Shown here: in pieces, positions 1 through 8,703 of the stretch
Layout: every line of letters begins with the position of its first letter
Position numbering within the stretch: the first letter of the stretch is position 1
Assembly (NCBI RefSeq): GCF_022538055.1
Contig: NZ_JAKZAM010000005.1
Span: 124,001 to 188,000 of the forward strand
DNA: 64,000 bases
Direction of reading: 5' to 3'
Origin: Cognataquiflexum nitidum
GTDB taxonomy: Bacteria > Bacteroidota > Bacteroidia > Cytophagales > Cyclobacteriaceae
Notes under the pieces: model-generated
The model's database searches: none
What the model was told of the DNA's origin: nothing
Seen by the model: the letters and a program-made list of their open reading frames with translations, nothing else
Program-made: the position numbers and the translations under genes

Positions 1-1
1 T

Positions 2-1459
2 TCTATGCAAAATGCCGATGGAACAATGGATTCAGGTAATCTTGAATCACCACCAGATACGGCCTTTGTCATGGAGCCGCTATGCGCTGCAGCCAAAATT
101 CTTCTAGATCAAAAAGACAAGAATCTTGAGGAGATAAAATCCTTATTACAGCTATTTATTGTCAAGGCAGGAGAAGGTCTACTGACAGGAGGAATTCACA
201 CTCCAAATCACCGTTGGGTTCTCAGTTCGGCTTTGGCCAAAATAAACAGAGTTTATCCAGACAAAAGGTACGTGGCAAGGATTGATGAATGGCTTTCGGA
301 AGGGATATTTATCGATAAGGATGGACATTATCCCGAACGAAGTATGAATTATTCAGCTGTAGAAAATGAAGCTTTTATCACTATGGCGCGTTTGCTGAAT
401 AGAGATGAACTTCTCGAGCCCGTAAGAATAAACCTTCGAATGACTTATTACTATATGGAACCAAATGGTGATTTGGTCACATTTGATTCGAGGCGTCAAG
501 ATCAATATTCTGAAAAAAGTATAATTAATCAATATTTAAACTACAGGTTCATCGCAATAAAAGACAAGGATCCATTTTTTGCTGCCATTTGTGGATTAAT
601 TGAGAAACTTGAAGGCTTTGAAAATGAAATTATCGATAAAGGGCTCTATTATTTTATTGAAGAACCATTCCTTCAAAATGAACTTCCTATTCAGGAAAAG
701 CTACCATTGAATTACGAAACAGTATTCAGTACAAGCTCTTTAGCCAGAATCAGAAGAAATGAAATGAGTATGACCATTTTTGGAGGGGTGGACTGGCCTT
801 TGATTATTGCTTCAGGTAGATCAATAAGTCCTAATTTCTTTTCTTTTAGAAAAGGAGCAGCGATTTTAAAACACATGAGAATTTCTTCTTCTTTCTTTAA
901 TATGGGACACTTTAGGAGTAATGGACTTGAAGTGGATGACGGGGTATATACGCTATATAAAAAACTAGAGGCACCTTACTACCAACCCCTTCCTGAGAAT
1001 TTAAGGAGACCCGATGGTGACTATGATCTTACTCCCAGTGTTGACGGGAGATTTTGGAGCAAAATGTCATTTGAAAAAAGACCTGTCAGTAATGTGAAAA
1101 CATTAGAAACTAAAGTAAAAATTAAAGAATCAAATGGGGAAGTTTCAATGGAAGTTGAAGTCATCGGTTTGGAAGGAGTACCTGTCACGATTGAGCTATG
1201 TTTTCATGAAAATGGAATTTTATCAGGTGTAGAAAGTGTCGGTGACAATCAGAATAATTCATATCTACCGTATGATTTTGGCACATTTTCCTCTGGAAAA
1301 GACAGAATAACCTTTGGTCCCGGTCTGAAAAAGCATCAAAATATTTATCGGCTAGATGGTGAAATGTATTCAGTACATTTTGGAACTCTTCGGGGGACAG
1401 GTCAGCATGTTTACCTAACCGGATATACCCCATTTTCTCATACGCTAACATTCAAATAG
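2..1459 (+). CDS. Polysaccharide lyase-like (heparinase II/III-type) protein, 5' partial
   Basis: The reading frame is open to the window edge and the visible N-terminus has no signal peptide, so the gene begins upstream; the first ATG (position 5) is probably internal. The N-terminal half is alpha-helical with a conserved-looking TPNHRW motif, as in (alpha/alpha)6 toroids. The C-terminal half is beta-rich (SMTIFGGVDW, then a long beta-sandwich). This two-part plan is typical of heparinase II/III-like lyases and related uronic-acid enzymes. The next two genes on the same strand (DUF4861, GH88/105) are usual partners in clusters degrading uronic-acid polysaccharides. The family is inferred from architecture only; the substrate is unknown. 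Confidence 0.55.
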   Translation, partial: SMQNADGTMDSGNLESPPDTAFVMEPLCAAAKILLDQKDKNLEEIKSLLQLFIVKAGEGLLTGGIHTPNHRWVLSSALAKINRVYPDKRYVARIDEWLSEGIFIDKDGHYPERSMNYSAVENEAFITMARLLNRDELLEPVRINLRMTYYYMEPNGDLVTFDSRRQDQYSEKSIINQYLNYRFIAIKDKDPFFAAICGLIEKLEGFENEIIDKGLYYFIEEPFLQNELPIQEKLPLNYETVFSTSSLARIRRNEMSMTIFGGVDWPLIIASGRSISPNFFSFRKGAAILKHMRISSSFFNMGHFRSNGLEVDDGVYTLYKKLEAPYYQPLPENLRRPDGDYDLTPSVDGRFWSKMSFEKRPVSNVKTLETKVKIKESNGEVSMEVEVIGLEGVPVTIELCFHENGILSGVESVGDNQNNSYLPYDFGTFSSGKDRITFGPGLKKHQNIYRLDGEMYSVHFGTLRGTGQHVYLTGYTPFSHTLTFK

Positions 1460-1469
1460 AAATCATTAA

Positions 1470-2774
1470 ATGAATTTTAAAAAGCCAATCAAACTGCCCG
1501 TAATGATTATAGCACCTCTGCTGCTTTTGATCTCTTGTTTTCAAGCACCTTTGGAAAATAATTATGTAGTAAATATTGAAAACACTGAGGATTTTGATTT
1601 AAAAAATAAACCGGTTTTGATCAGCCGATCTGAATTTCAGGGTTTGGATCCCGAATTATTCCCACTACTGCTATCTCCAAATAATGACACTATACCTGTC
1701 CAAGTTGATGATTTGGATGGAGATGGGAGCTGGGATGAGTTGTTTTTTGTATTTGATATCAAAGCGATGTCAAAAGAAGTACTTGAATTGAAATGGTCAA
1801 AAAATAAAATATTTTTTGATCCAAAAGTAGCTGTGCGTTTTGGTGTAAGGGCTTCAGAGGAAGATATAGTCAGAAAATCAAAAGCTGATATATTTTATCC
1901 CAATCAATTACCGGGTATGACGGGCTACCAGCCTTATCAGACTGATGGACCCTCTTGGGAAAATGACATGGTAGGTTTTAGACATTATCTGGATGGAAGA
2001 AATTCTAAAGATGTTTTTGGTAAAAAAGTGAGACATCTAACTCCTGATAATGTAGGAATTAATGATAAGGGAGTGACAGAAGATAATTACCATGTGATGG
2101 AGGAGTGGGGAAGAGATATTCTTTCAGTTGGAAACTCTGTAGGTATTGGTGGCTTTGGGTTAAAAGTAAATGACCAGCTACACAGGATAGGTGTTACTCA
2201 ACAAGATACAATCAACAACGTGGAAAAAACTCATTTTAACATTATTTCTGATGGTCCAATAAGGGCAATAACTCAATACTTTTATGAAAACTGGCACCCT
2301 CAATTATTAGAAAGAAGTTATAATGTTTACGAAAAAAATTTCATATGGCCGGGAGACCATTATTACAAAGTAAGGCTTTCTTTTCCTGACCTAGTAGGTG
2401 ATGAACAGTTGGTGATAGGTCTAGTAAATTCCAGAACCGAAAAACAATTAAATCTTCGTGAAGTGGGGGATTTTGTGGTGCTTTTTACCCATGATTTGCA
2501 AACATACGAGAAAGAATGGTATTTGGGTTTGGGGCTAATTTTACCGAAAGAGGATTATGAAGGATTCTTTTTGGCCCCCCAAACCGGATCTTTATCAGGT
2601 ACTTTTCTGGCAAGAATGAATATTAAACCGGAAAAAATATTGGATTATTATGCGGTGGCTGCTTGGGAATTGTCTGATGAATCATTTAGAGATGAAAATC
2701 ATTTCGAGAATTATATGATAAGTTTGGCACGAATGCTTACTGCTAAGCCTATTGTAAGTGTATCTCAAAAATGA
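1470..2774 (+). CDS. DUF4861 domain-containing lipoprotein
   Basis: 434 residues. The N-terminus has a hydrophobic stretch ending in LLLISC, a lipobox, so the mature protein is probably a lipoprotein. The body carries the DUF4861 signature seen in Bacteroidota polysaccharide loci: a PVLISRSEFQG start, NDTIPVQVDDLDGDG and WDELFFVFD near residues 70-90. It begins 10 bp after the upstream lyase-like gene, so the two are probably co-transcribed. The family has no firm biochemical role but recurs beside GH88/GH105 and lyase genes in pectin, ulvan or alginate clusters. A carbohydrate-related periplasmic or surface role is inferred. Confidence 0.75.
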   Translation: MNFKKPIKLPVMIIAPLLLLISCFQAPLENNYVVNIENTEDFDLKNKPVLISRSEFQGLDPELFPLLLSPNNDTIPVQVDDLDGDGSWDELFFVFDIKAMSKEVLELKWSKNKIFFDPKVAVRFGVRASEEDIVRKSKADIFYPNQLPGMTGYQPYQTDGPSWENDMVGFRHYLDGRNSKDVFGKKVRHLTPDNVGINDKGVTEDNYHVMEEWGRDILSVGNSVGIGGFGLKVNDQLHRIGVTQQDTINNVEKTHFNIISDGPIRAITQYFYENWHPQLLERSYNVYEKNFIWPGDHYYKVRLSFPDLVGDEQLVIGLVNSRTEKQLNLREVGDFVVLFTHDLQTYEKEWYLGLGLILPKEDYEGFFLAPQTGSLSGTFLARMNIKPEKILDYYAVAAWELSDESFRDENHFENYMISLARMLTAKPIVSVSQK

Positions 2775-2992
2775 TTTAGTAAAATTTTAGTCCTTGAATT
2801 TTTAATCATAAAAGGATAAAAGTTTAATGAAGTCAAAAATTTAGTAAACACTAAATGATACCATTCTATACTTAAAATAGTATGGTTGTTTATTTAAAGT
2901 ACTTGTCCAATTAAAAAATCCTATTTGTCAGTCTCGGGAAAACTTCCACGGATCGAGTTAAGAATAATTTAAAAATTAAAATATAAAAACTC

Positions 2993-4357
2993 ATGCTAAC
3001 AATTAATAGATATAAAAAACTGAAAGCAATTCTTCTTTTTTTCTGCATTTCGATTTTTGGTAATTCAATAAATGCCCAACAGGGAATTAATGATTCCAAC
3101 ACGCCATTGCATTTATTGCAACCAAATTATCCATTGCCTTATGGAAAATCAAATACTGAAGAGATCAAGAAAGTGCTTGACAGGGTCTTTTATTTTCTTG
3201 AAAAATCTACTCCCGCAAGATTGAAAGATAAACAATCAGGATTGCAATTAAACAAATATTCGGGATCGATGGAAAATGCTGAATTTGAAAAAAGTCTATT
3301 CAGATTGACTAGCTATGAATGGGGTGTAACCTATGCAGGAATGTTAAGGGTAGCAGAAGTAACTAAAGATAAACAATATCAGGATTATGTTTTTTCAAGA
3401 TTGGGTTTTTTGGCAGACTTATATCCTGTTTTCCAAACGGTTTCGCTAGAACGATTAAATGATTCGCCGATGAGATCGGTTGTTACCCCCCATGCCTTGG
3501 ACGATGCAGGGGCGATTGGCGTTTCTATGATAAAAGCTAAATACGCCAACTTTGATAAAAACCTTGATCCAATGATTGAGAACTTTATTGACTTTATTTC
3601 AAACAAGGAGTTCAGACTGAATGATGGTACTTTTGCAAGAAATAGGCCGATTAAAAATACGCTTTGGCTGGATGATTTGTTTATGAGTGTACCGGCATTG
3701 GCTTGGTATTCTCTTTATAAGGATTCTCCGGCGCATCTAGATGATGCCATCAAACAGGTTCTCCAGTTTTCTGAAAAGATGTTTGATGATAAAAAAGGAA
3801 TATATCGCCATGGATTAGTTGAAGGTCAAGTAAACTCCCCTAGCTTTCATTGGGCAAGAGCCAACGGTTGGGCTTTTATGGCAATTGTAGAGCTTTTAAG
3901 TGTTATGGAAAATTCTCACCCTCTTCGCGAAAAAGTCTTGTATTATTACAAAGCGCATGCGGTAGGTTTATCCAATTATCAATCTTCTACAGGTTTTTGG
4001 CATCAATTGCTGGATAGAAATGACTCATATCTAGAAACCTCTGCTACAGCGATTTTTACTTATGGATTTGCCAAAGGCATCAATGAGGGCTGGATTGATT
4101 ACCGTGTTTTTGGTCCTAGTACTTTATTGGCTTGGGAGGCAGTTGCAAGTAAAGTAAATGAAATCGGTCAAGTGGAGGGTACATGTGTAGGTACCGGAAT
4201 GGGATTTGATCCGGCATTTTATTATTACAGGCCTGTAAATGTTTTTGCGGCGCATGGCTATGGACCGGTTTTGTTAGCAGGAGCTGAAATTTCGGCGTTG
4301 TTGATAAACTTTAATTTTGAATTAAACGAAAAAGCTGTGCAATTTTTGGAAAAGTAA
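2993..4357 (+). CDS. Glycoside hydrolase family 88/105, unsaturated uronyl hydrolase
   Basis: 454 residues with a signal peptide (hydrophobic residues ~11-24, end near NAQQ), so the enzyme is exported. The body is an (alpha/alpha)6 barrel with motifs of the GH88/GH105 group: HALDDAGA (residues 167-174), WLDDLFM (225-231; Asp227 matches the catalytic Asp position of GH105 enzymes) and HWARANGWAFMA. These enzymes hydrate and cleave the unsaturated uronic acid left at the non-reducing end by polysaccharide lyases, which fits the lyase-like gene upstream. A 218-bp gap separates it from the DUF4861 gene, so it may have its own promoter. GH88 versus GH105 is not decided. Confidence 0.82.
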   Translation: MLTINRYKKLKAILLFFCISIFGNSINAQQGINDSNTPLHLLQPNYPLPYGKSNTEEIKKVLDRVFYFLEKSTPARLKDKQSGLQLNKYSGSMENAEFEKSLFRLTSYEWGVTYAGMLRVAEVTKDKQYQDYVFSRLGFLADLYPVFQTVSLERLNDSPMRSVVTPHALDDAGAIGVSMIKAKYANFDKNLDPMIENFIDFISNKEFRLNDGTFARNRPIKNTLWLDDLFMSVPALAWYSLYKDSPAHLDDAIKQVLQFSEKMFDDKKGIYRHGLVEGQVNSPSFHWARANGWAFMAIVELLSVMENSHPLREKVLYYYKAHAVGLSNYQSSTGFWHQLLDRNDSYLETSATAIFTYGFAKGINEGWIDYRVFGPSTLLAWEAVASKVNEIGQVEGTCVGTGMGFDPAFYYYRPVNVFAAHGYGPVLLAGAEISALLINFNFELNEKAVQFLEK

Positions 4358-4392
4358 GGTAATCAAGGAAGCATGATTTTTATGTCGGTTTG

Positions 4393-5520
4393 TTACTGTG
4401 TCAATCTATACCTCTTCCCCGGCATAGACTTTATAAGTCCTTCAAATTCAAGGTTTAAAAGATTGTAAGCTAAACTGGAAATAGAAACGTTTAAGAATAT
4501 GGCAATCTGATCAATTTCCAATTCTTTTTTCTCCATCAATATATTTAAAATACTCCTTTCCTCCTCGTTGTATTTTGTAAGGTCTAGGACTTTGTTCTTG
4601 GTATTTGTTGAGGTCAGATTTTCTTTTGACCAAGACAATGCCTCCTCCAAATCCTTGGGTCCTGTATAAATTGTAGCTTTCATCGACCTGATGAGGTTGT
4701 TGCAGCCTTCACTATATGTAGAAAGTAGGTTGCCGGGTACTGCAAAGACTTCCTTATTGTAGCTGAATGCTATTTCTGCAGTGATCAATGCTCCGCCTTT
4801 TTGTGCGGCTTCGACTACAATCACTGCATCGGCTAACCCTGAGATGATTCTGTTTCTCTTTGGAAAGTTACTCGGGTGCATGACTGTCCCCGGAGGGTAT
4901 TCGCTTATCAATCCTCCTTGGTTTTCCATCATTTGTACTGCGGTGTTTTTGTGAATGGCAGGATATATCTGATCAACGGAGGAACCCAAAACGCCTATAG
5001 TCGAAAGATTATTTGCGAGTGAAGTTTTGTGTGCCTCTATATCTACGCCATACGCTAACCCACTGATAATGCTAGCATGGTAAGGGCCGATGTCTTCAAT
5101 AATTTTTTTGGTGATGTTTTTACCATATTCAGTCGCATTTCTTGTCCCTACGATTGCAACTGACCGGTTTGGATTGAGATTCACCTGCCCTTTGGTATAG
5201 AGTACCATCGGGCAATCATCCATCATTTTCAACCTTGTTGGAAAATCATTGTCAGAAAAAGTCAAAATACGGATACCCTTCTTTTCGCAATTCGAAATGA
5301 TTTCAGATGCTTCTCTAAAGTATTGGTCTTTATCCTTTCGTATTTCAGCAAGTTTTTTGCTGATACGGGGGATTTTAGAAATTCTTCCTTGAGGAAGGTC
5401 AAAAAAATCCTTCGCCGAACCTGTATAGGCTAGGATATTTCTATATAAAGAAGGACCGATTTTAGGGATGAGGTTAAGTGCTAACTCAAAAATTAACTCT
5501 TCATTATTTGGATTCGACAT
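4393..5520 (-). CDS. dprA: DNA-processing protein DprA
   Basis: 375 residues. Order: N-terminal helical SAM/HhH-like region (~1-80), the Rossmann-type DprA/Smf domain (~85-290) with GLAYGVDIEAH, the GVLGSSVDQIYP strand-turn and FPKRNRIISGL, then a C-terminal winged helix (~315-375). DprA binds single-stranded DNA and loads RecA during natural transformation; in non-competent species it has a less clear recombination role. The start overlaps the end of the MerR gene by 17 bp, so the two are translated from one transcript. Length matches the family. Confidence 0.93.
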   Translation of the reverse strand: MSNPNNEELIFELALNLIPKIGPSLYRNILAYTGSAKDFFDLPQGRISKIPRISKKLAEIRKDKDQYFREASEIISNCEKKGIRILTFSDNDFPTRLKMMDDCPMVLYTKGQVNLNPNRSVAIVGTRNATEYGKNITKKIIEDIGPYHASIISGLAYGVDIEAHKTSLANNLSTIGVLGSSVDQIYPAIHKNTAVQMMENQGGLISEYPPGTVMHPSNFPKRNRIISGLADAVIVVEAAQKGGALITAEIAFSYNKEVFAVPGNLLSTYSEGCNNLIRSMKATIYTGPKDLEEALSWSKENLTSTNTKNKVLDLTKYNEEERSILNILMEKKELEIDQIAIFLNVSISSLAYNLLNLEFEGLIKSMPGKRYRLTQ

Positions 5521-5854
5521 GCATAGTATCCCGTATTTCTACTAAAAAACTTTTGATCTGATGGAGTCTATCCACCATGGCTGCTTTGTCAAAAACCTTT
5601 TGATGATCACCTCTGATTACTTCTTGGGCACCTTGAAGGGTGTATCCCTTTATTTTTACCAATTGATAGATATACCTGATTTTCTCTATATCATCCTTGG
5701 TAAACCGACGGTTGCCTTTTTTGTCTTTTTTGGGTTTGATGATGTCAAACTCTCCTTCCCAATAGCGGATCAGCGAAGGGGCAACCTTAAACATGCTCGC
5801 AACTTCTCCTATGGAGTAGTATTTTTTTTCGATTTCTTTTTCTTTGTATGGCAC
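5504..5854 (-). CDS. MerR family transcriptional regulator
   Basis: 116 residues. N-terminal MerR helix-turn-helix and wing (YSIGEVASMFKVAPSLIRYW, then GNRRFTKDDIEKIRYIYQLV), followed by a short helical dimerisation region and no evident metal- or drug-sensing domain. The start is GTG at 5852-5854: the nearest upstream in-frame codons end in a stop, and a -7 element lies 22 nt upstream. It overlaps dprA, so it is the first gene of a two-gene operon. The regulated target is unknown; short MerR-like proteins of this type are common single-domain DNA-binding proteins in Bacteroidota. Confidence 0.88.
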   Translation of the reverse strand: MPYKEKEIEKKYYSIGEVASMFKVAPSLIRYWEGEFDIIKPKKDKKGNRRFTKDDIEKIRYIYQLVKIKGYTLQGAQEVIRGDHQKVFDKAAMVDRLHQIKSFLVEIRDTMHVESK

Positions 5855-5876
5855 GGGTTTAAAGCATTACTTTAAC

Positions 5877-5907
5877 CAAAAATAGGGAAAATAATTAATT
5901 TTCAACT
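5877..5907 (-). promoter_or_regulatory. Promoter of merR-dprA
   Basis: On the minus strand TATTTTTG (5884-5877) matches the Bacteroidota -7 consensus TAnnTTTG exactly. After a 19-nt spacer GTTG (5907-5904) is a 3/4 match to the -33 TTTG. The element sits in the 47-bp gap behind the rhamnose mutarotase gene, so merR-dprA can be transcribed on its own. Confidence 0.6.
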
Positions 5908-6240
5908 CTCAAATATTTTTTTCATCAATTGCCATTTCTCTCCATCCATACTTCCGGGGAGTTTTTGTTGGTATTTTGACATCAAATTCTCCCATTCCTG
6001 CACTTTTGGATTATTGGCATCAAGCTCAGCCTTTCTTTCAAATGAAAAACTTGAATCTACCTCCATTATCATAAATAACCTATTTTCCCATCGGTATAAT
6101 TCCATAGAAATGATGCCTGCATCCGTAAAACTTTGGAGGATTTCTGGGTTTACAGATTGATGATAAAGCTCATATTGCTCAATGAGTTGTGGGTCGTTGT
6201 TTAAATCAAGAGTTAAACAAAATCTTCGATTCATATACAT
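5902..6240 (-). CDS. rhaM: L-rhamnose mutarotase
   Basis: 112 residues from the ATG at 6238-6240 (an ATG two codons on is equally possible; a longer TTG-started form adds 12 residues absent from the family). It matches the RhaM/DUF718 ferredoxin-like fold: RFCLTLDLNND near the start, YHQSVNPEI with the conserved His, MELYRWENRLFMIMEVD, and a C-terminal KWQLMKKIFE. RhaM interconverts alpha and beta anomers of L-rhamnose. Its position 1.5 kb from the GH88/105 gene suggests, by inference, that the nearby cluster handles a rhamnose-containing uronic-acid polymer such as rhamnogalacturonan or ulvan. Confidence 0.8.
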   Translation of the reverse strand: MYMNRRFCLTLDLNNDPQLIEQYELYHQSVNPEILQSFTDAGIISMELYRWENRLFMIMEVDSSFSFERKAELDANNPKVQEWENLMSKYQQKLPGSMDGEKWQLMKKIFES

Positions 6241-6299
6241 TTGCGAAAAGAGAACTTTCGGAAGATATTTTTTCAAACTTCCGAAAGCTTTGGTTTTAA

Positions 6300-7799
6300 T
6301 TAATCCTTGGTTTCAGAATTTTCTTGGGTTTCCTCAGGACCTTTAAGGTAAGTGGGAAGATTTAAACCTGCCATATTGAACAAATCGTTTAATGGTGGGA
6401 CACTTTTCATCAAACCTGAGACAAAATTGGCAGTAGAACCATTTCCACCATCCCCATTTGCCCCTGAATCCCAAACAGTGATTTTATCGATTTTGATATT
6501 TTTGACTGCATCAACTTGGGTTTTGACAAGTTCAGGTAATTTCTCGATCAATAAGAGTTGGAATGCCTTATTTGGGTCACCACCTGCGGCTTCCACCACT
6601 TGTTTATACCCTTCTGCCTGCTTGGTTAAGATTTCATACAGACCCCTCGCTTCAGCATCCATTTTGGCAAAAATAGCATCTGCCTCACCTTTTGCCTGTT
6701 CTCTTATTCTCTCCGCCTCAGCCTGGGCTTCGATGATGGCTTTTTGTTTTGCTATTTCCGATGGTATCACCACGTTGGCAATCTGTGTGGATCTTTCCCT
6801 TTCAGACCTTGCTGTCTCAGCTTTTTGCTCAGCAAGATAGGATTCCTCCAATGCTCGGGCTTGTTGGACTTTTTCTGCGGCAAGGGCAGTCCTTGAGGCT
6901 TCTGCTTCCCGTTCTCTCCTGATAGCATCTGACTGGGCTATAGATATTCTTGCCTCGTTTTCTCCTTTGACAGCCAAGGCATTGGCCTCAGAGGTTTTGA
7001 CCCGGGTATCTCTCTCTGCTTCTGCTTTTCCGATGGATTCATCTTTGAATGCTTCCGCTATACTTACTTCTCTTGATTTATTGGTGATGGCAATTTTCAC
7101 ATCTCTGTCACGGTGGGTTTCAGCAATCTGTACATCCCGCTCACGGTCGGCCATTGCTTTTCCTGTTTCACCGATTTTTTCTTGCTCAGCAACAGAAATT
7201 TTAGCTTCATTGATTGCTTTTGCGGCAGCTTCCTTGCCCAAAGCCTCAATGTAACCTGACTCATCTTTTATATCGGTCACGTTGACGTTGATCAGCTTGA
7301 GGCCTATTTTTTTTAATTCAGTATCGACATTTTTAGAAATGTTGTCCAAGAATTTATCCCGATCTGAATTGATTTCCTCAATAGTCATCGTTGCAATTAC
7401 CAATCTTAACTGACCGAATAAAATGTCTTTTGACAATTCCTGAATCTGATCCGGAGATAAACCCAACAATCTCTCGGCGGCATTTCCCATGCTGTCGGTA
7501 TCAGTGGATATGGCAATGGTAAACCGGCAGGGAACGTCTACGCGGATATTTTGACGGCTCAGCGCATTGGTAAGGTTGGCTTCGATAGAAATAGGTTTAA
7601 GGTCGAGATATGCATAATCCTGGATAACAGGCCAAATAAATGCACCGCCACCATGAATACATTTGGCTGAGGTGCCTCCTGTCCGGCCATATACTACTAA
7701 TATTTTGTCTGAAGGACATCTTTTATACCTTGATACCAAGGCTGTGATCGAGACAAAAATTACTGCGACTGCTGCAATTAAAATATATATTGTTTCCAT
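6300..7799 (-). CDS. Flotillin family protein (SPFH/band 7)
   Basis: 499 residues. One N-terminal membrane segment (~3-22) precedes an SPFH domain (~25-200, with VVYGRTGG, GGGAFIWPVIQDYAYLDL, and DVPCRFTIAIS). A long Ala/Glu-rich coiled coil follows (~200-400, many EAEREREA-type heptads), then a short C-terminal tail with Gly-rich segment near 450. Flotillins scaffold membrane microdomains. It follows the NfeD-like gene by 14 bp in one operon, the classical NfeD-flotillin pairing (compare YqiJ-YqiK, YuaF-FloT). Length and order fit the family well. Confidence 0.92.
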   Translation of the reverse strand: METIYILIAAVAVIFVSITALVSRYKRCPSDKILVVYGRTGGTSAKCIHGGGAFIWPVIQDYAYLDLKPISIEANLTNALSRQNIRVDVPCRFTIAISTDTDSMGNAAERLLGLSPDQIQELSKDILFGQLRLVIATMTIEEINSDRDKFLDNISKNVDTELKKIGLKLINVNVTDIKDESGYIEALGKEAAAKAINEAKISVAEQEKIGETGKAMADRERDVQIAETHRDRDVKIAITNKSREVSIAEAFKDESIGKAEAERDTRVKTSEANALAVKGENEARISIAQSDAIRREREAEASRTALAAEKVQQARALEESYLAEQKAETARSERERSTQIANVVIPSEIAKQKAIIEAQAEAERIREQAKGEADAIFAKMDAEARGLYEILTKQAEGYKQVVEAAGGDPNKAFQLLLIEKLPELVKTQVDAVKNIKIDKITVWDSGANGDGGNGSTANFVSGLMKSVPPLNDLFNMAGLNLPTYLKGPEETQENSETKD

Positions 7800-7813
7800 G
7801 TATAAGTTGAATG

Positions 7814-8380
7814 TTAAAGTTTTTCTACAATAAGAATATTATCAGAATCGATTGATTTAATTTTTACCAATGTCCCCGATTTGAGGCTTTCAAATTCTGT
7901 GATGGCCCTCAATTCCCTAAATGAACCCTTGATACTGATTTGGACTTTTCCGATACCGGATTTTCTTTCAGGAATTGTCAGATAAACCTCTCCGGTTTTT
8001 CCAAGGGTCTCTTTGATTTTAAATGTGTTGTCTTCCGCAAGTTTTCTGATTTGGGAAATAATGAAGAAAAACATTGCTACGAATCCAATCCCTACGATCA
8101 AAGAAACCCCGATCAGTAAGGTTTTATTTTCTATAATTCCATAAAACGAAATCCCTGTCCATCCAAATCCAAGGAGAAAGTGGATGAGGTTCCGGAATGA
8201 GAAAAACTGGAAAGGGCCCTCAGCACCCTCTAGGTTGCTGTCAAAATCGGCCTCAAGGCCGTCTGTGGCATCAGCACCGATAAATGTCATGATGGTCTGG
8301 ATCAAAAAAATCAAAGAAGAGGGGATAGCCAAATACCAAAAGACTTTCAATAAAGTGTCCATTTCATTAAAATTTTCCAT
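7814..8380 (-). CDS. NfeD-like membrane protein (flotillin partner)
   Basis: 188 residues with about three membrane segments (~9-32, ~62-82, ~87-110) followed by a soluble beta-rich domain (~125-188, GKTGEVYLTIPERKSGIGKV and SGTLVKIKSIDSDNILIVEKL) that reads as the OB fold of NfeD/YqiJ-type proteins. There is no ClpP-like protease domain, so it is the short form. It is the first gene of a two-gene operon with flotillin and likely acts with it in membrane organisation. The start is ATG at 8378-8380. Confidence 0.82.
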   Translation of the reverse strand: MENFNEMDTLLKVFWYLAIPSSLIFLIQTIMTFIGADATDGLEADFDSNLEGAEGPFQFFSFRNLIHFLLGFGWTGISFYGIIENKTLLIGVSLIVGIGFVAMFFFIISQIRKLAEDNTFKIKETLGKTGEVYLTIPERKSGIGKVQISIKGSFRELRAITEFESLKSGTLVKIKSIDSDNILIVEKL

Positions 8381-8703
8381 AGTTGTGTCAGGTTTATTTT
8401 ACCAAAATAATTAATTTATTAATTGGTACAAACACAGGGACAAAAGTTGTCTGAATTTTTTTTCTTTTCAAAACTTCAAGCAAGCATTTAATGAATATTT
8501 TATTTCCATTAATTTTTCTTTCTGCCCAAACATGCCGTTTGGCTTCAACCAATATTTTTTATAAAAAAAATTATTTTAAAATGAGTGCATATCAGTTTGA
8601 TTAAAGAATTTTGACATGTTATAAAAAGAAAATTGCATTTCGTTCAAAAAATAATTTTATTACCCAAAAGATTATTTTATATTTTGACCTGAAATTCCGA
8701 GTC
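8381..8703. other. Intergenic region between divergent genes
   Basis: 323 bp, AT-rich, between the NfeD-like gene (minus) and the first CHU_C protein (plus). Both genes must have promoters here. No exact TAnnTTTG element was found on either strand (a TATATTTTG near 8670 has one extra spacer base). A TTG at 8611 opens the downstream frame early but would put 31 charged residues before the signal peptide, so it was not used. Confidence 0.5.

Noticed and set aside
6352..7254. Plus-strand frames opposite the flotillin gene
   Set aside because: Antisense shadows of an Ala-rich coiled-coil region, where Ser/Ala-rich antisense frames are expected.
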